Shown: positions 8,373 through 18,920, counted from the stretch's first letter. The stretch is 39,855 nucleotides of DNA from Opitutia bacterium (GCA_947467625.1 CANIJN010000016.1:1-39855), one strand, 5' to 3'. Numbers and translations: made by a program. Notes: a model not told the origin generated them from the sequence alone.

Positions 8373-9950
8373 ATGCATCGCTCTCTCCGCCGCCCACTGA
8401 CCATCGCCACCGTCTTGGCGTGTCTCACCCTGCGAGTTTTCGCTTCCGACGTTCCGATCGGCACGCGGCCCAACGTCCTCTTCATCGCCGTCGACGACCT
8501 CAACGACTGGATCGGGCCGTTGCGCGGGCACCCGCAGGTCAAGACGCCGCACATCGACCGCCTCGCCAAGCGCGGTATCACCTTTACCAACGCCCACTGC
8601 GCCGCGCCCCTCTGCAATCCGTCGCGCGCCGCAGTCTTCAGCGGCCACCAGCCGTTTCAAACCGGCGTGCTCGCCAACGACGAGAAAGCCATCCGCACCG
8701 CGCGGCCCGACCTCGTTTTGATCCCTCAGCACTTTCAGCAAGCCGGCTATCGCACCTATGCGACCGGAAAACTCCTGCACCAAAAAGGCACCGGCCTGTG
8801 CGAAACAGAGTTCTACCCTGAACAGCGCTGGAGTCCCTTCGCACCCGCCGCGACCAACTACACCGCTGAGGAACTGCCCTCCAAGGGCTCCGCCAACCCG
8901 CAACACCGCACCGTCCTCAAGGGTCGTCCCGTCGTCCTCCCGCTCAACCGTATGCCGAGTGACCGCGCCGCCGCTTCGCCCGGCGGAGAATCCTTCGACT
9001 GGGGTCCGCTCGACGTGGACGACGCCGACATGGGCGACGGCCAAATCGCCGACTGGGCCGTACAACAAATCCGCAATCAACCGTCCGCCTCCGCGCAGCC
9101 CTGGTTTCTCGCCGTCGGATTTTATCGTCCGCATATCCCGCTCTTCGCGCCGAAAAAATACTTCGATCTCTACGCCGGCCTGGACATCCAGCTCCCCGTC
9201 GTAAAGGCCGACGATCTCGATGACCTCAGCGCCACCGGTCGCAAATGGGCGAGCGATCCCGTCACCGCCGGCTCCCACGCCTCCGTGATAAAACACGGTC
9301 AGTGGAAAGCCGCCGTGACGGCTTACCTCGCGTGCGTCTCGTTCATCGACGCGCAGGTCGGCAAACTGCTCGACGCGCTCGACGCCAGCCCCGCCGCCGC
9401 CAACACCGTGATCGTCTTCTGGGGCGACCACGGCTGGCACCTCGGCGAAAAAGAACACTGGGGCAAGTGGACCGGCTGGCAGCGCTCCACCCGCGTGCCC
9501 CTCATCGTGGCCCCCACGAAAAACGCCACGACGGGTAAATCTTCCCTCGGCGCGACCTGCGCTGCCCCCGTGGGCCTGATCGATCTCTATCCGACGCTGG
9601 TCGACGTGTGCGGCCTCGCGCCGCGTCCCGGCCTCGCCGGCGAATCCCTCGCGCCGCTGCTGCAAGACCCGACGACCACATCCGACCGCCACATCCTCAC
9701 GAGTTTCGATGCCGGCAACTTCGCGGTGACCGGACCGCGCTGGCGCTACCTCCGCTACGCCGACGGCAACGAAGAACTCTACGACTCGTTGAACGACCCG
9801 CACGAATGGACCAACCTCGCCGGCCGCCCTGAGGTGCGCGCCGCCCAACAGGCGATGGCCGCAAAAATTCCTGTCGTCGCCGCCCACCCCAACGACGCTT
9901 CCGAGCCCCCACCCCAGTCCGGCCGCAAGAAAAAGAAGCTCGCGCCTTAA
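8373..9950 (+). CDS. secreted sulfatase, iduronate-2-sulfatase-like (S1_7 type)
   Basis: Start chosen at ATG 8373, giving 525 residues and a signal peptide (MHRSLRRPLTIATVLACLTL); the frame is open upstream to 8274 but that stretch is not signal-like. Motifs: PNVLFIAVDDLNDWIGPL with Asp41-Asp42, C-N-P-S-R with Cys81 as formylglycine precursor, GYRTYATGKLLHQKG, and GDHGWHLGEKEHWGKWT. The DDLNDW and HGWHLGE...W-x-K patterns are typical of the iduronate-2-sulfatase-like group, which in environmental bacteria covers 2-O-sulfated uronate and other glycan substrates. The C-terminus is basic (GRKKKKLAP). It is 16 bases upstream of another sulfatase and diverges from the lyase operon, so it likely belongs to the same degradation pathway. 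Confidence 0.93.
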   Translation: MHRSLRRPLTIATVLACLTLRVFASDVPIGTRPNVLFIAVDDLNDWIGPLRGHPQVKTPHIDRLAKRGITFTNAHCAAPLCNPSRAAVFSGHQPFQTGVLANDEKAIRTARPDLVLIPQHFQQAGYRTYATGKLLHQKGTGLCETEFYPEQRWSPFAPAATNYTAEELPSKGSANPQHRTVLKGRPVVLPLNRMPSDRAAASPGGESFDWGPLDVDDADMGDGQIADWAVQQIRNQPSASAQPWFLAVGFYRPHIPLFAPKKYFDLYAGLDIQLPVVKADDLDDLSATGRKWASDPVTAGSHASVIKHGQWKAAVTAYLACVSFIDAQVGKLLDALDASPAAANTVIVFWGDHGWHLGEKEHWGKWTGWQRSTRVPLIVAPTKNATTGKSSLGATCAAPVGLIDLYPTLVDVCGLAPRPGLAGESLAPLLQDPTTTSDRHILTSFDAGNFAVTGPRWRYLRYADGNEELYDSLNDPHEWTNLAGRPEVRAAQQAMAAKIPVVAAHPNDASEPPPQSGRKKKKLAP

Positions 9951-9966
9951 ACGCCGCCTCCCAGCC

Positions 9967-11451
9967 ATGTTCCTCATCCCCCTCTTTTTCTCTGTCGCTC
10001 TTTCCCTCCTGTTCTCTGTCTGCGCAGCAGCCGCCAGCCCGCCGCCACCACCGAACATCGTCTGGATCATCGCCGACGACATGTCGCCTGACACCGCCGC
10101 CTACGGCCTGCGCGACGTCAAAACCCCGCACCTCGACCGCCTCGCTAGCGAGGGCCGCCGCTACACCCGCGCCTACGCCACGGCCCCCGTCTGCAGCTCG
10201 TCGCGCTCCGCCCTTATCCTCGGCACCTCGCAGATCACCACCGGCCTCCACGCCCACGACGTCGAAAATCCCCAGCCGCTCCCCGCGCCCTACCGCCACC
10301 TCCCCGCGCTCCTCCGCGAGGCCGGCTGGTTCGTCACCAACGCCGCCGCCCCGGGCACGATGCGCAGCGGTCGCGTCATCAAGAAAGGGAAAACCCACTA
10401 CAACTTCGCCCACGATCCCGCCCAGATGTTCGACGGCGACGACTGGCGGAAACGCCAACCCGGCCAGTCCTTCTTCGCGCAGTTTCAAATCACCGAGCCC
10501 CATCGCCCCTTCCCCATTCCGGAGACCTACGACGCCGCCGCACTCGCCGGCCTCACCCTCCCGCCCAACTACCCGGACCACCCGCTCATGCGCCGCGACT
10601 GGTATGCTTACCAACGCAGCGTCGAAACCGTCGATCAACGCGTCGGCGTCATCCTCGCCCAGCTCGCCGAAGCCGGCGTCCTTGATCACACGCTCGTTTT
10701 TTTCTTCGCCGACCACGGCCGCCCGATGCCGTGGGGCAAACAGTGGCTCACCGTCGAAGGCCTCCACGTGCCGCTCCTCGTCCGCGGCCCCGGCGTCACC
10801 GCCGGCAGCCTCGAATCGCGCCTCGTCAGACTCATCGATCTCGCACCCACCGCCCTCGCCCACGCCGCCCTCCCCGCGCCAGCGTGGATGGAGGGCCGCG
10901 CGCTCCTCGGCGCCACGTTCCCCGAGCGCTCGCAAATTTTCGCCGCCCGCGACCGTTGCGGCGACGCCTACGACCGTATCCGCGCTGTGATTACAGCCGA
11001 CCACGTGCTCGTCCAAAATTTCTTCCCCGAGCTTTCCCGCTTCAATTGGTCCGGCTACAAAGAAGCCAGCTACCCCGGCATGCCCCTCCTCCGCGTCCTC
11101 CACACCGCCGGAAAACTCGATGCCCTTCAAGACCTCTGGTGCCAACCCACACGCGCCGCCTACGAACTCTACGATCTCCGCCGCGACCCCGCCGGCCTGT
11201 CTAACGTCGCCACCGCGCCCGCCCAAGCCACCACCGTCGCCGCGCTCCGCCGCACCCTCGACGCGTGGATCCGCGCCACCGGCGACCGCGGCGCTCTCCC
11301 CGATCCCGCCACGGAACCGCCGCAAGCCGAAATCCTGAAGTCCAAACGCGCCGACTACCAGCGCACCTGGCAGGCCCGCCTCAAAACGCCCGAGCCCACC
11401 GACGCCGCCCGCCTCGCATGGTGGGAAAAAGCCTACGGTCTCACACCGTGA
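9967..11451 (+). CDS. secreted sulfatase with atypical C-S-S-S-R active site
   Basis: A 494-residue sulfatase with a hydrophobic signal (FLIPLFFSVALSLLFSVCA). Asp37-Asp38 (WIIADDMSPD) are the first metal ligands and FFADHGRP supplies the other side. The formylglycine motif reads C-S-S-S-R (Cys76), so the usual Pro/Ala at the third position is Ser78. The common G-K-W-H signature is also absent; KGKTHYNF probably takes its place, resembling the K-T-D-Y-N-F element of heparan-N-sulfatase-like (S1_8-type) proteins. The enzyme is otherwise full length, so I treat it as functional, though maturation by the usual formylglycine-generating enzyme is less certain. Second gene of a two-gene operon; a 177-base convergent gap separates it from the symporter gene. 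Confidence 0.9.
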   Translation: MFLIPLFFSVALSLLFSVCAAAASPPPPPNIVWIIADDMSPDTAAYGLRDVKTPHLDRLASEGRRYTRAYATAPVCSSSRSALILGTSQITTGLHAHDVENPQPLPAPYRHLPALLREAGWFVTNAAAPGTMRSGRVIKKGKTHYNFAHDPAQMFDGDDWRKRQPGQSFFAQFQITEPHRPFPIPETYDAAALAGLTLPPNYPDHPLMRRDWYAYQRSVETVDQRVGVILAQLAEAGVLDHTLVFFFADHGRPMPWGKQWLTVEGLHVPLLVRGPGVTAGSLESRLVRLIDLAPTALAHAALPAPAWMEGRALLGATFPERSQIFAARDRCGDAYDRIRAVITADHVLVQNFFPELSRFNWSGYKEASYPGMPLLRVLHTAGKLDALQDLWCQPTRAAYELYDLRRDPAGLSNVATAPAQATTVAALRRTLDAWIRATGDRGALPDPATEPPQAEILKSKRADYQRTWQARLKTPEPTDAARLAWWEKAYGLTP

Positions 11452-11628
11452 ATCGGCCGCGCCCCGCCGCGGTCCCTCGTGTTTTACCACCGCACCGCTC
11501 GGGGCTGGCCTATGACGATAGCGAAAACGAGTCCGTGATACCAATCGCCCAAGAGATTCAGACTTTGATTTAATCCCCTCATCCACTCCGCCCTCGGTCT
11601 AGGGCATCGCGGCAACACCCCTCTGACT
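11452..11628. other. convergent intergenic gap
   Basis: This gap lies between two converging transcripts (sulfatase and symporter). It contains the 30-bp dispersed repeat listed separately. I see no hairpin with a T-run strong enough to call a terminator. Confidence 0.5.
11542..11571 (+). repeat. dispersed 30-bp intergenic repeat, copy 1
   Basis: A 30-base stretch starting CAATCGCCCAAGAGATTCAG occurs again at 18618-18647 with a single G/A difference. Both copies lie in non-coding DNA on the plus strand downstream of genes. The flanks differ apart from a few bases, so this is a short mobile or regulatory repeat rather than a segmental duplication. Confidence 0.85.
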
Positions 11629-13257
11629 CTACCCCGCTCTCCCCACGCCCCACGGTGAAAACGTCACCACTACCGTGAGCCAGACGATCGCCAGCACCAC
11701 GAGCGTGAGCCGATATTTGCGGCGCTCACCCGGACTCATCGAGTTTGCCGCAGCCGCAGCCGTGAGATCCGCCACTTCGTTCGCGCCTGGATTCGCCCCG
11801 CCGCTGCGGCTGACCAACGCCATCGTCGCCGCGCACACGAGCGTGATCACAAAGCCGCAGTTCAACGCGCTGCGGAGGTAGCGCGGGAGCTGCGCGACGA
11901 CATCAGGCTGGCCGAGCGCCCAAAATGTAATTGCCCCGAGCACCGTGCCCACCGTGAGCGTCGCCACCGCACCACGCGGCGTCGCCCGGCGCGTGAAGAT
12001 GCCCGCTACCACACACACGAAAACGGGCGGCGCGAGTAGCGACCAGATTTGCACGAGATAACCGTAGACACCCTTGAACGGCTTGATGCCCGGAGCCAGC
12101 AGCGCACACAGCACCAACACCAGCACCATAATGCCGCGGCCCATCCGCACGCGCGCCGGCTCGGACAATTTCGGTGCGAAGCGCAGCACAAAATCATACG
12201 ACACCATCGACGCCGCCGCGGAAAGACCCGCCGCCACCGTGCCGAGAATCGCCGCGAGCAATCCCGCGAGCACGAGTCCCGCGAGGCCCGGTGGCACATA
12301 GGTCGACACCAGCCGCGCATAAACTTGGTCGGCCTGCGCCAGCCCAGGAATGAGTTTCGCCGCAATCACGCCCGGCGCCGCGATGATGAAGAGCGCAAGA
12401 ATCTTTAGAAACGCCGCGAACACCGCGCCCATCTTCGAATGATAGACACTCCGCGCCGCCAGCGCTCGCTGCACGTAGTCGTGATCCGTGCAGTGCCCAT
12501 GCACCGCGAGCACCAGTCCGCCCGTAATCATCGGCAGCCACCCAAAGGCGTGATCCCAGGGCAGCACCACGGTCCACAGGCTATTGCCCGCCGTGCCCGT
12601 GGTGGGTAACACCGCCGCCCATCCACCGGCCGCCGAGAGGGTCAGCAGAAACGTGATCGCTCCACCGAGAATCAGCAGCGAAGTCTGCAAGAGGTCAGTC
12701 CACAACACCGAGCGGAGTCCGCCGAAAATCGTATAGGTGCCCGCCGCCACCGCGATCGCCGCCACCGCTAGGTTGAAATGCAGCGTCGAACTCATACCCA
12801 TCAGGTCCGACAACACGGTCGCCCCCGCGTAGAGCGCACTCGCGATGCTCGCCGCCAAAATCATCACAATATTGATCGCCGAAACAAACATCCGCGTGCC
12901 CGGGCTGTAACGGCGCTCGAAAAACTCCGGAGCCGTGCGCAGTTTCAACGACAAATAAACGTCCACGAAAAACACCGCGAGGAGCGCAAAGCACGACGCC
13001 CCGACGAGCTGAAACGCTCCCGCCGCCAACCCGATCGTGTAGGCGAGTCCCGCCTGACCAACAAACTGCTGGCTGGAAATATTCGCCGAAAACATCGACG
13101 CCCCGACCATCGGCCACGTCGCCTCACGATCCGCGAGAAAGAGCGCCTCCGCGCTCCGGATTTTTTTCCGCCCAAACCAAAGCCCGAGCGCGATCGTCAG
13201 CAAAAAATAGGCTCCCACGATAACACCGTCGAGGGGCGTGATGCGAAGTGCGTTCAT
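11629..13257 (-). CDS. sodium:solute symporter (SSS/SGLT family)
   Basis: A 542-residue inner-membrane protein with about a dozen or more hydrophobic helices. Family signatures visible: GAYFLLTIALGLWFGRK at the first helix, FLADREATWPMVGASMFSAN (the S-A-N-I-S-S sodium-site region), GLAYTIGLAAGAFQLVG, RRYSPGTRMFVSAINIVMIL, and GGLRSVLWTDLLQ. These are typical of SSS transporters that import sugars, organic acids or similar solutes with Na+. Its start codon overlaps the stop of the upstream sulfatase (ATGA at 13254-13257), so the two are translationally coupled. I infer that it imports the substrate or product of that signal-less sulfatase; the actual solute is not readable. Confidence 0.93.
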   Translation of the reverse strand: MNALRITPLDGVIVGAYFLLTIALGLWFGRKKIRSAEALFLADREATWPMVGASMFSANISSQQFVGQAGLAYTIGLAAGAFQLVGASCFALLAVFFVDVYLSLKLRTAPEFFERRYSPGTRMFVSAINIVMILAASIASALYAGATVLSDLMGMSSTLHFNLAVAAIAVAAGTYTIFGGLRSVLWTDLLQTSLLILGGAITFLLTLSAAGGWAAVLPTTGTAGNSLWTVVLPWDHAFGWLPMITGGLVLAVHGHCTDHDYVQRALAARSVYHSKMGAVFAAFLKILALFIIAAPGVIAAKLIPGLAQADQVYARLVSTYVPPGLAGLVLAGLLAAILGTVAAGLSAAASMVSYDFVLRFAPKLSEPARVRMGRGIMVLVLVLCALLAPGIKPFKGVYGYLVQIWSLLAPPVFVCVVAGIFTRRATPRGAVATLTVGTVLGAITFWALGQPDVVAQLPRYLRSALNCGFVITLVCAATMALVSRSGGANPGANEVADLTAAAAANSMSPGERRKYRLTLVVLAIVWLTVVVTFSPWGVGRAG

Positions 13258-14618
13258 GCGCCGATGGATTGAACCGAACCGAACCAGCGATCACCCGCTG
13301 TCGCCTGCCACGTTTGTAGTATCGCGCGCAGTTCCGCGATGCGCGCCACCCTACTGGGCTCGTCTCCCAGATCGCAGCACTCGTCCGGATCCGTCGCCAA
13401 GTCGAACAGCTGCACGCGCTCCGCACCGTCGACCCGGTAGACCATCAGCTTCCATCTCCCGTCCGTCACCATGCGCTGGACGTCCCTGTAAACGGAGCAC
13501 ACCCACGGCCGCCCGCCGCCGTTGCCCGCCATCGCGGCCACGAGACTGCGGCTGTCGAGTCCGGCCGGCGCCGTCACGCCCGCGAGTTCGCACAGCGTCG
13601 CGTACAGATCGAGCGGTTGCATCAACGCGTCACAGCGCTGCGCCGTCGGCACCCCCGGTCCCGCCACGATCAGCGGCACGCGGACACTGTGCTCATAGAG
13701 ATTCTGTTTTCCCAACAAGCCGTGGCTGCCCAGCGCGAGCCCATGATCGGAAACATAAACGACCAGCGTGTTCTCCTCCTGCCCGGTTTCGCGCAGCGCC
13801 GCGAGCACGCGGCCGATGCACGCATCGTGATGGGAAATCATCCCGTAGTAATCGGCGAGGTGTTCACGTACGCCGTCGGGCGAAAGCGGCCTCGGCGCCA
13901 GAAGCTCGTCGCGCACCGCGAGCTCGCCGTTATCAAACTCATGGTCGGGTCGGAAGTTTTTCGGCAGCGGAATCTGCGCGGCGTCGTAAAGCGCCCGATA
14001 CTCGGCCGGCGGCGTCCGCGGATCGTGCGGGGAAGTCAGCGCCACCCACGCGAAAAACGGCCGGGCCCTTCCGCGCTCACGCACAAATTTCTCCGCCGCA
14101 TCACAAAAAATCTCCGACGAAAATCCCCCGCCGATCCGCGCCGGCTCGCCGCGCCGAATCTCCTCGAGATCGCGCACCGGCACCGCCGTATGATCGCACA
14201 TGCCGCCGTGAAAAATTTCCCGCCCGCACTCAAATGACCGCAGCAGCGCCGGCAGATCGTTGTGCCATTTGCCGGTGACAAACGTCTCGTAGCCCGCCGC
14301 ACGCAATCGCTCCGGTAGCGTGCACGCGTCCGCCGGCAGTTGGACTTCAAAAACCGGTCCTTTGTCGAGCTTCGGGTCGGCATCGGCGCGAAAGACTCCG
14401 TGGCCCGTCAGCAGACACGCCCGCGACGGCGCGCACACCGCCGGCATCAGGCTCCCCTGGATCGTCGCGCGCGTAAACGCCGTGCCGCGCCGCACGAGGC
14501 CGTCGAGCACCGGTGTGTGCACGGCTAGATGTCCGAGCGCGCCGATGGCGTCCGCCCGGTGGTCGTCGACGACCACGAAGAGAATATTGGGGTGAGAACT
14601 GCCTCCGCCACAGGACAT
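13254..14618 (-). CDS. sulfatase without signal peptide, coupled to symporter
   Basis: A 454-residue sulfatase starting MSCGGGSSHPNILFVVVDDH. Metal ligands Asp18-Asp19 come almost at the N-terminus, with no room for a signal peptide, unlike the other sulfatases here, so a cytoplasmic enzyme is likely. Cys62 in C-A-P-S-R is the formylglycine precursor, followed by TFVTGKWHNDLPALLRSFE, LTSPHDPRTPP, FDNGELAVRDE and VYVSDHGLALG. The T-G-K-W-H-N and D-N-G-E-L/M...RDE elements place it in the choline-sulfatase/N-acetylgalactosamine-sulfatase-like part of the family. The downstream symporter start overlaps its stop, and a lacI-type gene diverges upstream. I infer import of a small sulfated compound and intracellular desulfation. 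An upstream in-frame start with a signal was looked for and not seen. Confidence 0.9.
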   Translation of the reverse strand: MSCGGGSSHPNILFVVVDDHRADAIGALGHLAVHTPVLDGLVRRGTAFTRATIQGSLMPAVCAPSRACLLTGHGVFRADADPKLDKGPVFEVQLPADACTLPERLRAAGYETFVTGKWHNDLPALLRSFECGREIFHGGMCDHTAVPVRDLEEIRRGEPARIGGGFSSEIFCDAAEKFVRERGRARPFFAWVALTSPHDPRTPPAEYRALYDAAQIPLPKNFRPDHEFDNGELAVRDELLAPRPLSPDGVREHLADYYGMISHHDACIGRVLAALRETGQEENTLVVYVSDHGLALGSHGLLGKQNLYEHSVRVPLIVAGPGVPTAQRCDALMQPLDLYATLCELAGVTAPAGLDSRSLVAAMAGNGGGRPWVCSVYRDVQRMVTDGRWKLMVYRVDGAERVQLFDLATDPDECCDLGDEPSRVARIAELRAILQTWQATAGDRWFGSVQSIGA

Positions 14619-14640
14619 GCCGACAAGGTGTGTCGGTCCT
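14612..14640. promoter_or_regulatory. inverted repeat over the sulfatase start, possible operator
   Basis: CCGACA (14620-14625) and TGTCGG (14631-14636) are perfect arms around a 5-base centre, with outer arms AGGAC (14612-14616) and GTCCT (14636-14640). It overlaps the start codon of the minus-strand sulfatase in the 61-base gap to the divergent lacI gene. A LacI operator or a translation-affecting hairpin are both possible. Confidence 0.35.
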
Positions 14641-14672
14641 TGCCGTGCAAAACAAGTCCTCGTCTGCTGAAT

Positions 14673-14681
14673 CGCTTAAGT
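14673..14681 (-). promoter_or_regulatory. candidate LacI half-site at the lacI start
   Basis: CGCTTAAGT overlaps the GTG start of the lacI gene. Its reverse complement, ACTTAAGCG, is the left half of the 16-bp palindrome at 18905-18920. Around the central CG the two sides pair at only four of six positions, so it would be a weak or half operator. Autoregulation by the divergent LacI protein is inferred. Confidence 0.35.
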
Positions 14682-15732
14682 GAGCACTCCGCCCCCCACG
14701 ACCCTCAAGCATATCGCCGCGCACCTCGACCTGAGCGTCGCGGCCGTGTCGATGGCGTTGCGCGACCACGCCTCACTCCCTACCACCACGATCACCCGTG
14801 TGAAGCGGGCCGCCCTGAAACTAAACTACACTCCCAACTCCGCCGGCAGCGCCCTGGCCGCCCACCGGCAACAGCTGCGCGTGCGGCGCGATTTTTCCGT
14901 CATCGCTCTGATCTCCCATTGGCCGACGCGCGACGACTGGTTGCAGCGCCCGAGTGCCCAGCGCCTGCTCGCCGGCGCGACGGCCCGCGCCCGCGCCTAC
15001 GGCTACGAATTACAGCATTTTTGGGCCCGTGAAGACGGCATGACGCCGGCGCGCTTCAGTCGCGTGCTCACGTCCCGGGGAATTCGCGGGCTCATCCTCG
15101 CGCCACTCGAACACCCCAACAGCCGGCTCGATCTCGATTGGGAGAAATTTTCCACTGTCACCATCGAGCGCCCGGTGCGCTACGCGCACTTCCACCACGT
15201 TTTGCCCAACTACTCCGCCGATGTACGGCTCGCGGGGATACGCTTGCGTGAGCGCGGCTACACCCGCATCGGTCTCGTCATCGAAGCGAACCTCGCCGAG
15301 CGCGTCGCCCACCAGTGGGAAGCCACCCACGCCTTTGAACAAAGTCGCACCGGGCCCGCCTCCGCCGCCATCCCGACCCTCATTGTCTCCGGGCCGCAGC
15401 CCGCGGCCACGATCGGCGCGTGGCTCCGCACGCACCGACCCGACGCGGTGATCAGCCGTTGCAACGATGTCCTCGCCGCCGCTGCGGCGGTGAAGCTCCG
15501 CGTCCCGCGCGACCTCGGCTACGCGAGTCTCAATGTCCTCGACGACACCCCCGGCGTGAGCGGCATTCTCCAGCACCGCGACGTCATGGGCGCCGCGGCC
15601 GTGGATGCCTTGCACGGCCTGCTCCACCGCAACCACCGCGGTCCACACGCCGTCGCCCAAGGCACCCAAATCGACGGCTCCTGGCACGTGGGTCGCACCG
15701 TCAGGAAACGCGGTCGCAAAGCCAGCGTGTAG
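14680..15732 (+). CDS. LacI-family transcriptional regulator
   Basis: A 350-residue protein from GTG 14680. Residues about 7-60 form the LacI headpiece: TTLKHIAAHLDLSVAAVSMA (helix-turn-helix) followed by ALRDH and the hinge-type LNYTPNSAGSALAAH. Residues about 73-340 are a periplasmic-binding-protein-like effector domain (VIALISHWP, GIRGLILAPL, GYTRIGLVIEANL, DAVISRCNDVLAAA, LGYASLNVLD, GVSGILQHRD). Such regulators usually repress sugar genes until a sugar or derivative binds. It diverges from the sulfatase-symporter pair, which is its likeliest target, and a palindrome at 18905 suggests the large plus-strand operon as a second. A decayed second copy of its C-terminus lies at 32669-32861. 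Confidence 0.93.
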   Translation: MSTPPPTTLKHIAAHLDLSVAAVSMALRDHASLPTTTITRVKRAALKLNYTPNSAGSALAAHRQQLRVRRDFSVIALISHWPTRDDWLQRPSAQRLLAGATARARAYGYELQHFWAREDGMTPARFSRVLTSRGIRGLILAPLEHPNSRLDLDWEKFSTVTIERPVRYAHFHHVLPNYSADVRLAGIRLRERGYTRIGLVIEANLAERVAHQWEATHAFEQSRTGPASAAIPTLIVSGPQPAATIGAWLRTHRPDAVISRCNDVLAAAAAVKLRVPRDLGYASLNVLDDTPGVSGILQHRDVMGAAAVDALHGLLHRNHRGPHAVAQGTQIDGSWHVGRTVRKRGRKASV

Positions 15733-15885
15733 CCCCACGTAGCGAGTGATCTCATCCCCGCCAGGCAAGGCGGCGCCACCCAGTCACGCCACGTCAGCAG
15801 CGGGAACGGCATCGTCCCCCGCAACACCCAGTTTCTGGCGAATCACCTCCACGACGTGGTCTTGCATAGAAACAGAAATTGACGG

Positions 15886-15912
15886 AAAGCGGTCTCTCGT
15901 AAGGACCGCTTT
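15886..15912 (+). terminator. possible terminator of the lacI gene
   Basis: AAAGCGGTC and GACCGCTTT form a perfect 9-bp stem with a 9-base loop, followed by only a short T stretch (GCTTTTAC). It is 154 bases beyond the lacI stop. The weak T-run makes this a modest terminator at best. Confidence 0.4.
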
Positions 15913-15926
15913 TACTGCCGCGGGTC

Positions 15927-15977
15927 AGCTGGTCGCAGCTCCCGGCGATGAGCAGACACCGGGCGCCGCGACCAGCT
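15927..15977. repeat. REP-like hairpin
   Basis: AGCTGGTCGC at 15927-15936 and GCGACCAGCT at 15968-15977 are perfect arms around a 31-base GC-rich centre. This intergenic inverted repeat resembles a repetitive extragenic palindrome; I could not find a second copy in the window. Confidence 0.45.
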
Positions 15978-16159
15978 CACGTCCCTCCCTCACCCTGTTG
16001 CCATGGCCATGAGCCGCCATGTGACCACCGACTCAGCTCCGTTTCAGAAAAATAGCCGCCTGAGCAGTTAACAATAACGATGTTGGTATCCCTAAAAAAT
16101 TGGAAATAAACGACTCATAACTGAATAGTCGTGGCCTAGGTGCAAGCGACCGTGCCCGT

Positions 16160-16189
16160 TTGTTACAATTAACCGAGGTCGTTTATTAT
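16160..16189 (+). promoter_or_regulatory. candidate sigma-70 promoter of the FecR-domain gene
   Basis: TTGTTA (16160-16165) and TATTAT (16184-16189) are separated by 18 bases in an AT-rich stretch and would leave a leader of about 85 bases before ATG 16282. No Shine-Dalgarno site precedes that ATG. Confidence 0.35.
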
Positions 16190-16272
16190 CGGGGGTATGC
16201 GGTTGACTGATACTCATGCGTGCGGTCCAAAAGGCGTCAGTCTGCGGATGACTTCGGTGTTATTATAAATAA

Positions 16273-18480
<2,208 letters not shown>

Positions 18481-18499
18481 TTAGACTCGTTAATTTACG

Positions 18500-18528
18500 A
18501 GCCCCGGCTGCAAAGCCGGGGCTTTTTT
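18500..18528 (+). terminator. rho-independent terminator of the FecR-domain gene
   Basis: AGCCCCGGCT (18500-18509), loop GCAA, AGCCGGGGCT (18514-18523), then a T run to 18528. Perfect 10-bp GC-rich stem 19 bases after the stop; the clearest terminator in the window. Confidence 0.93.
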
Positions 18529-18617
18529 GTGGGTGCGCCCGGAAGGGCCACCTGCTGGCCAGTGAACATGAACGAACAAAATCGAACGGAAGTTTTGACG
18601 CGTGGCCGGTCTCATAT

Positions 18618-18647
18618 CAATCGCCCAAAAGATTCAGACTTTGATTT
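18618..18647 (+). repeat. dispersed 30-bp intergenic repeat, copy 2
   Basis: It matches 11542-11571 at 29 of 30 positions (A for G in CCCAAAAGATTCAGAC). Five bases after it the long hairpin at 18653 begins, which copy 1 lacks. Confidence 0.85.
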
Positions 18648-18652
18648 GCCAA

Positions 18653-18708
18653 GTAGCCGCGAGCGCCAGCGAGTGGTGATCCGTCCACTCGCTGGCGCTC
18701 GCAGCTAC
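18653..18708. repeat. REP-like hairpin with 24-bp arms
   Basis: The left arm 18653-18676 (GTAGCCGCGAGCGCC...) and right arm 18685-18708 (CCACTCGCTGGCGCT...) pair at 23 of 24 positions around an 8-base loop TGATCCGT. There is no T-run, and it is not directly downstream of a gene, so it looks like a repetitive extragenic palindrome rather than a terminator. A RAYT-type transposase gene is not present in the window. Confidence 0.8.
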
Positions 18709-18904
18709 CGAAAACTCCAGAGTTCACAGGACGTGGGTCTCTCGCTACTAAAGCTTCACGAGTGGAAGACTGAAGCTGGGCACGAGCGAACGGGCTCACG
18801 CTTCGGAGTTCGGGGTAATTTTAGCCTTTCGTCTAATGGGGGGTGATCCAGAACCCCTGCACCGGACCGCGCGATTCCGCTCGGCGACCGAACCGCCGGT
18901 CTAA

Positions 18905-18920
18905 ACTTAAGCGTTTAAGT
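18905..18920. promoter_or_regulatory. candidate LacI-type operator before the TonB receptor operon
   Basis: ACTTAAGCGTTTAAGT pairs at six of seven positions on either side of a central CG, the classic shape of LacI/GalR-family operators. It lies 80 bases upstream of the first gene of the five-gene operon. Its left half, ACTTAAGCG, recurs in reverse complement across the lacI start at 14673-14681. Control of this operon by that regulator is inferred. Confidence 0.55.

Noticed and set aside
15746-16012. Small plus-strand gene of 88 codons after lacI, and a minus-strand 27-codon frame starting MQDHVVEVIRQKL.
   Set aside because: Neither has a ribosome site, domain character or conserved context, and the region is crossed by hairpins.
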